NCBI GenBank assembly: GCA_934661715.1
Contig: CAKUJL010000086.1
Coordinates: 1-6,608, forward strand
Reading direction: 5' to 3'
Length of the DNA: 6,608 nucleotides
Source of the DNA: an uncultured Oscillospiraceae bacterium
Lineage (GTDB): Bacteria > Bacillota > Clostridia > Oscillospirales > Oscillospiraceae
Below the pieces are notes generated by a model. It ran no database searches, was not told the DNA's origin, and saw only the letters and a program-made list of their open reading frames with translations. Made by a program: the position numbers and the translations under genes. Below are positions 6,568-6,608 of the stretch, in pieces. Position 1 is the first letter of the stretch. Each line of letters begins with the position of its first letter.

Positions 6568-6608
6568 AAAAATACTTCTCGCCTCGCAAGTGTGGAATTT
6601 TGCCCCAT

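Larger units (their letters stand above)
6428..6590. repeat. 16-bp imperfect direct repeat, one copy over the -35 box
   Basis: Plus-strand CTTCCCGCTTCGCAAG (6428-6443) and CTTCTCGCCTCGCAAG (6575-6590) match at 14 of 16 positions, with starts 147 bp apart. A shorter relative, GCCTCGCAG, occurs at 6494-6502. The first copy contains the whole predicted -35 box of the glg promoter. The pair could be binding sites for a regulator or the trace of a small duplication; neither is shown. Confidence 0.45.

Noticed and set aside
6417..6608. A 63-codon minus-strand frame at the right edge
   Set aside because: It starts at the window edge, spans the inverted repeats and the promoter, and shows no protein-like features or ribosome-binding site that can be judged.

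Overview
The window is most of a glycogen-metabolism operon, transcribed right to left on the minus strand: glgB, glgC, glgD, glgA, glgP, with glgP cut by the left edge. All five assignments rest on family motifs visible in the translations. The order glgBCDAP, and above all a separate glgD beside glgC, is the Firmicutes arrangement known from Bacillus subtilis. Together with the GC-rich sequence and the near absence of TTA, CTA and TCA codons over long stretches, this suggests a GC-rich member of the Clostridia (for example an Oscillospirales-type gut anaerobe). The species cannot be named from the sequence.

Layout from operon start to end: 6443-6608 is non-coding DNA with inverted repeats and one copy of a direct repeat; 6414-6442 is a good sigma-A-type promoter; 6138 to about 6407 is a leader of about 270 nt; glgB is 4254-6137, glgC 3047-4231, glgD 1916-3028, glgA 477-1919, and glgP runs from 480 past the left edge. 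glgB, glgC and glgD are separated by gaps of about 20 bp and each has its own ribosome-binding site. glgD/glgA and glgA/glgP overlap by ATGA, which suggests translational coupling of the last three genes.

The enzymes form one pathway. GlgC with its partner GlgD makes ADP-glucose from glucose-1-phosphate and ATP. GlgA polymerises ADP-glucose into alpha-1,4-glucan. GlgB adds alpha-1,6 branches. GlgP releases glucose-1-phosphate from chain ends.

The least ordinary part is the glgB leader. It contains a 37-codon open reading frame with a strong Shine-Dalgarno. Its stop codon lies two bases before a 12-bp, GNRA-looped hairpin followed by a U-rich tract. A further hairpin lies between that apparent terminator and the glgB ribosome-binding site. 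This looks like transcription attenuation of the glycogen operon, possibly controlled by translation of the small ORF. I do not recognise it as a known riboswitch or leader family.
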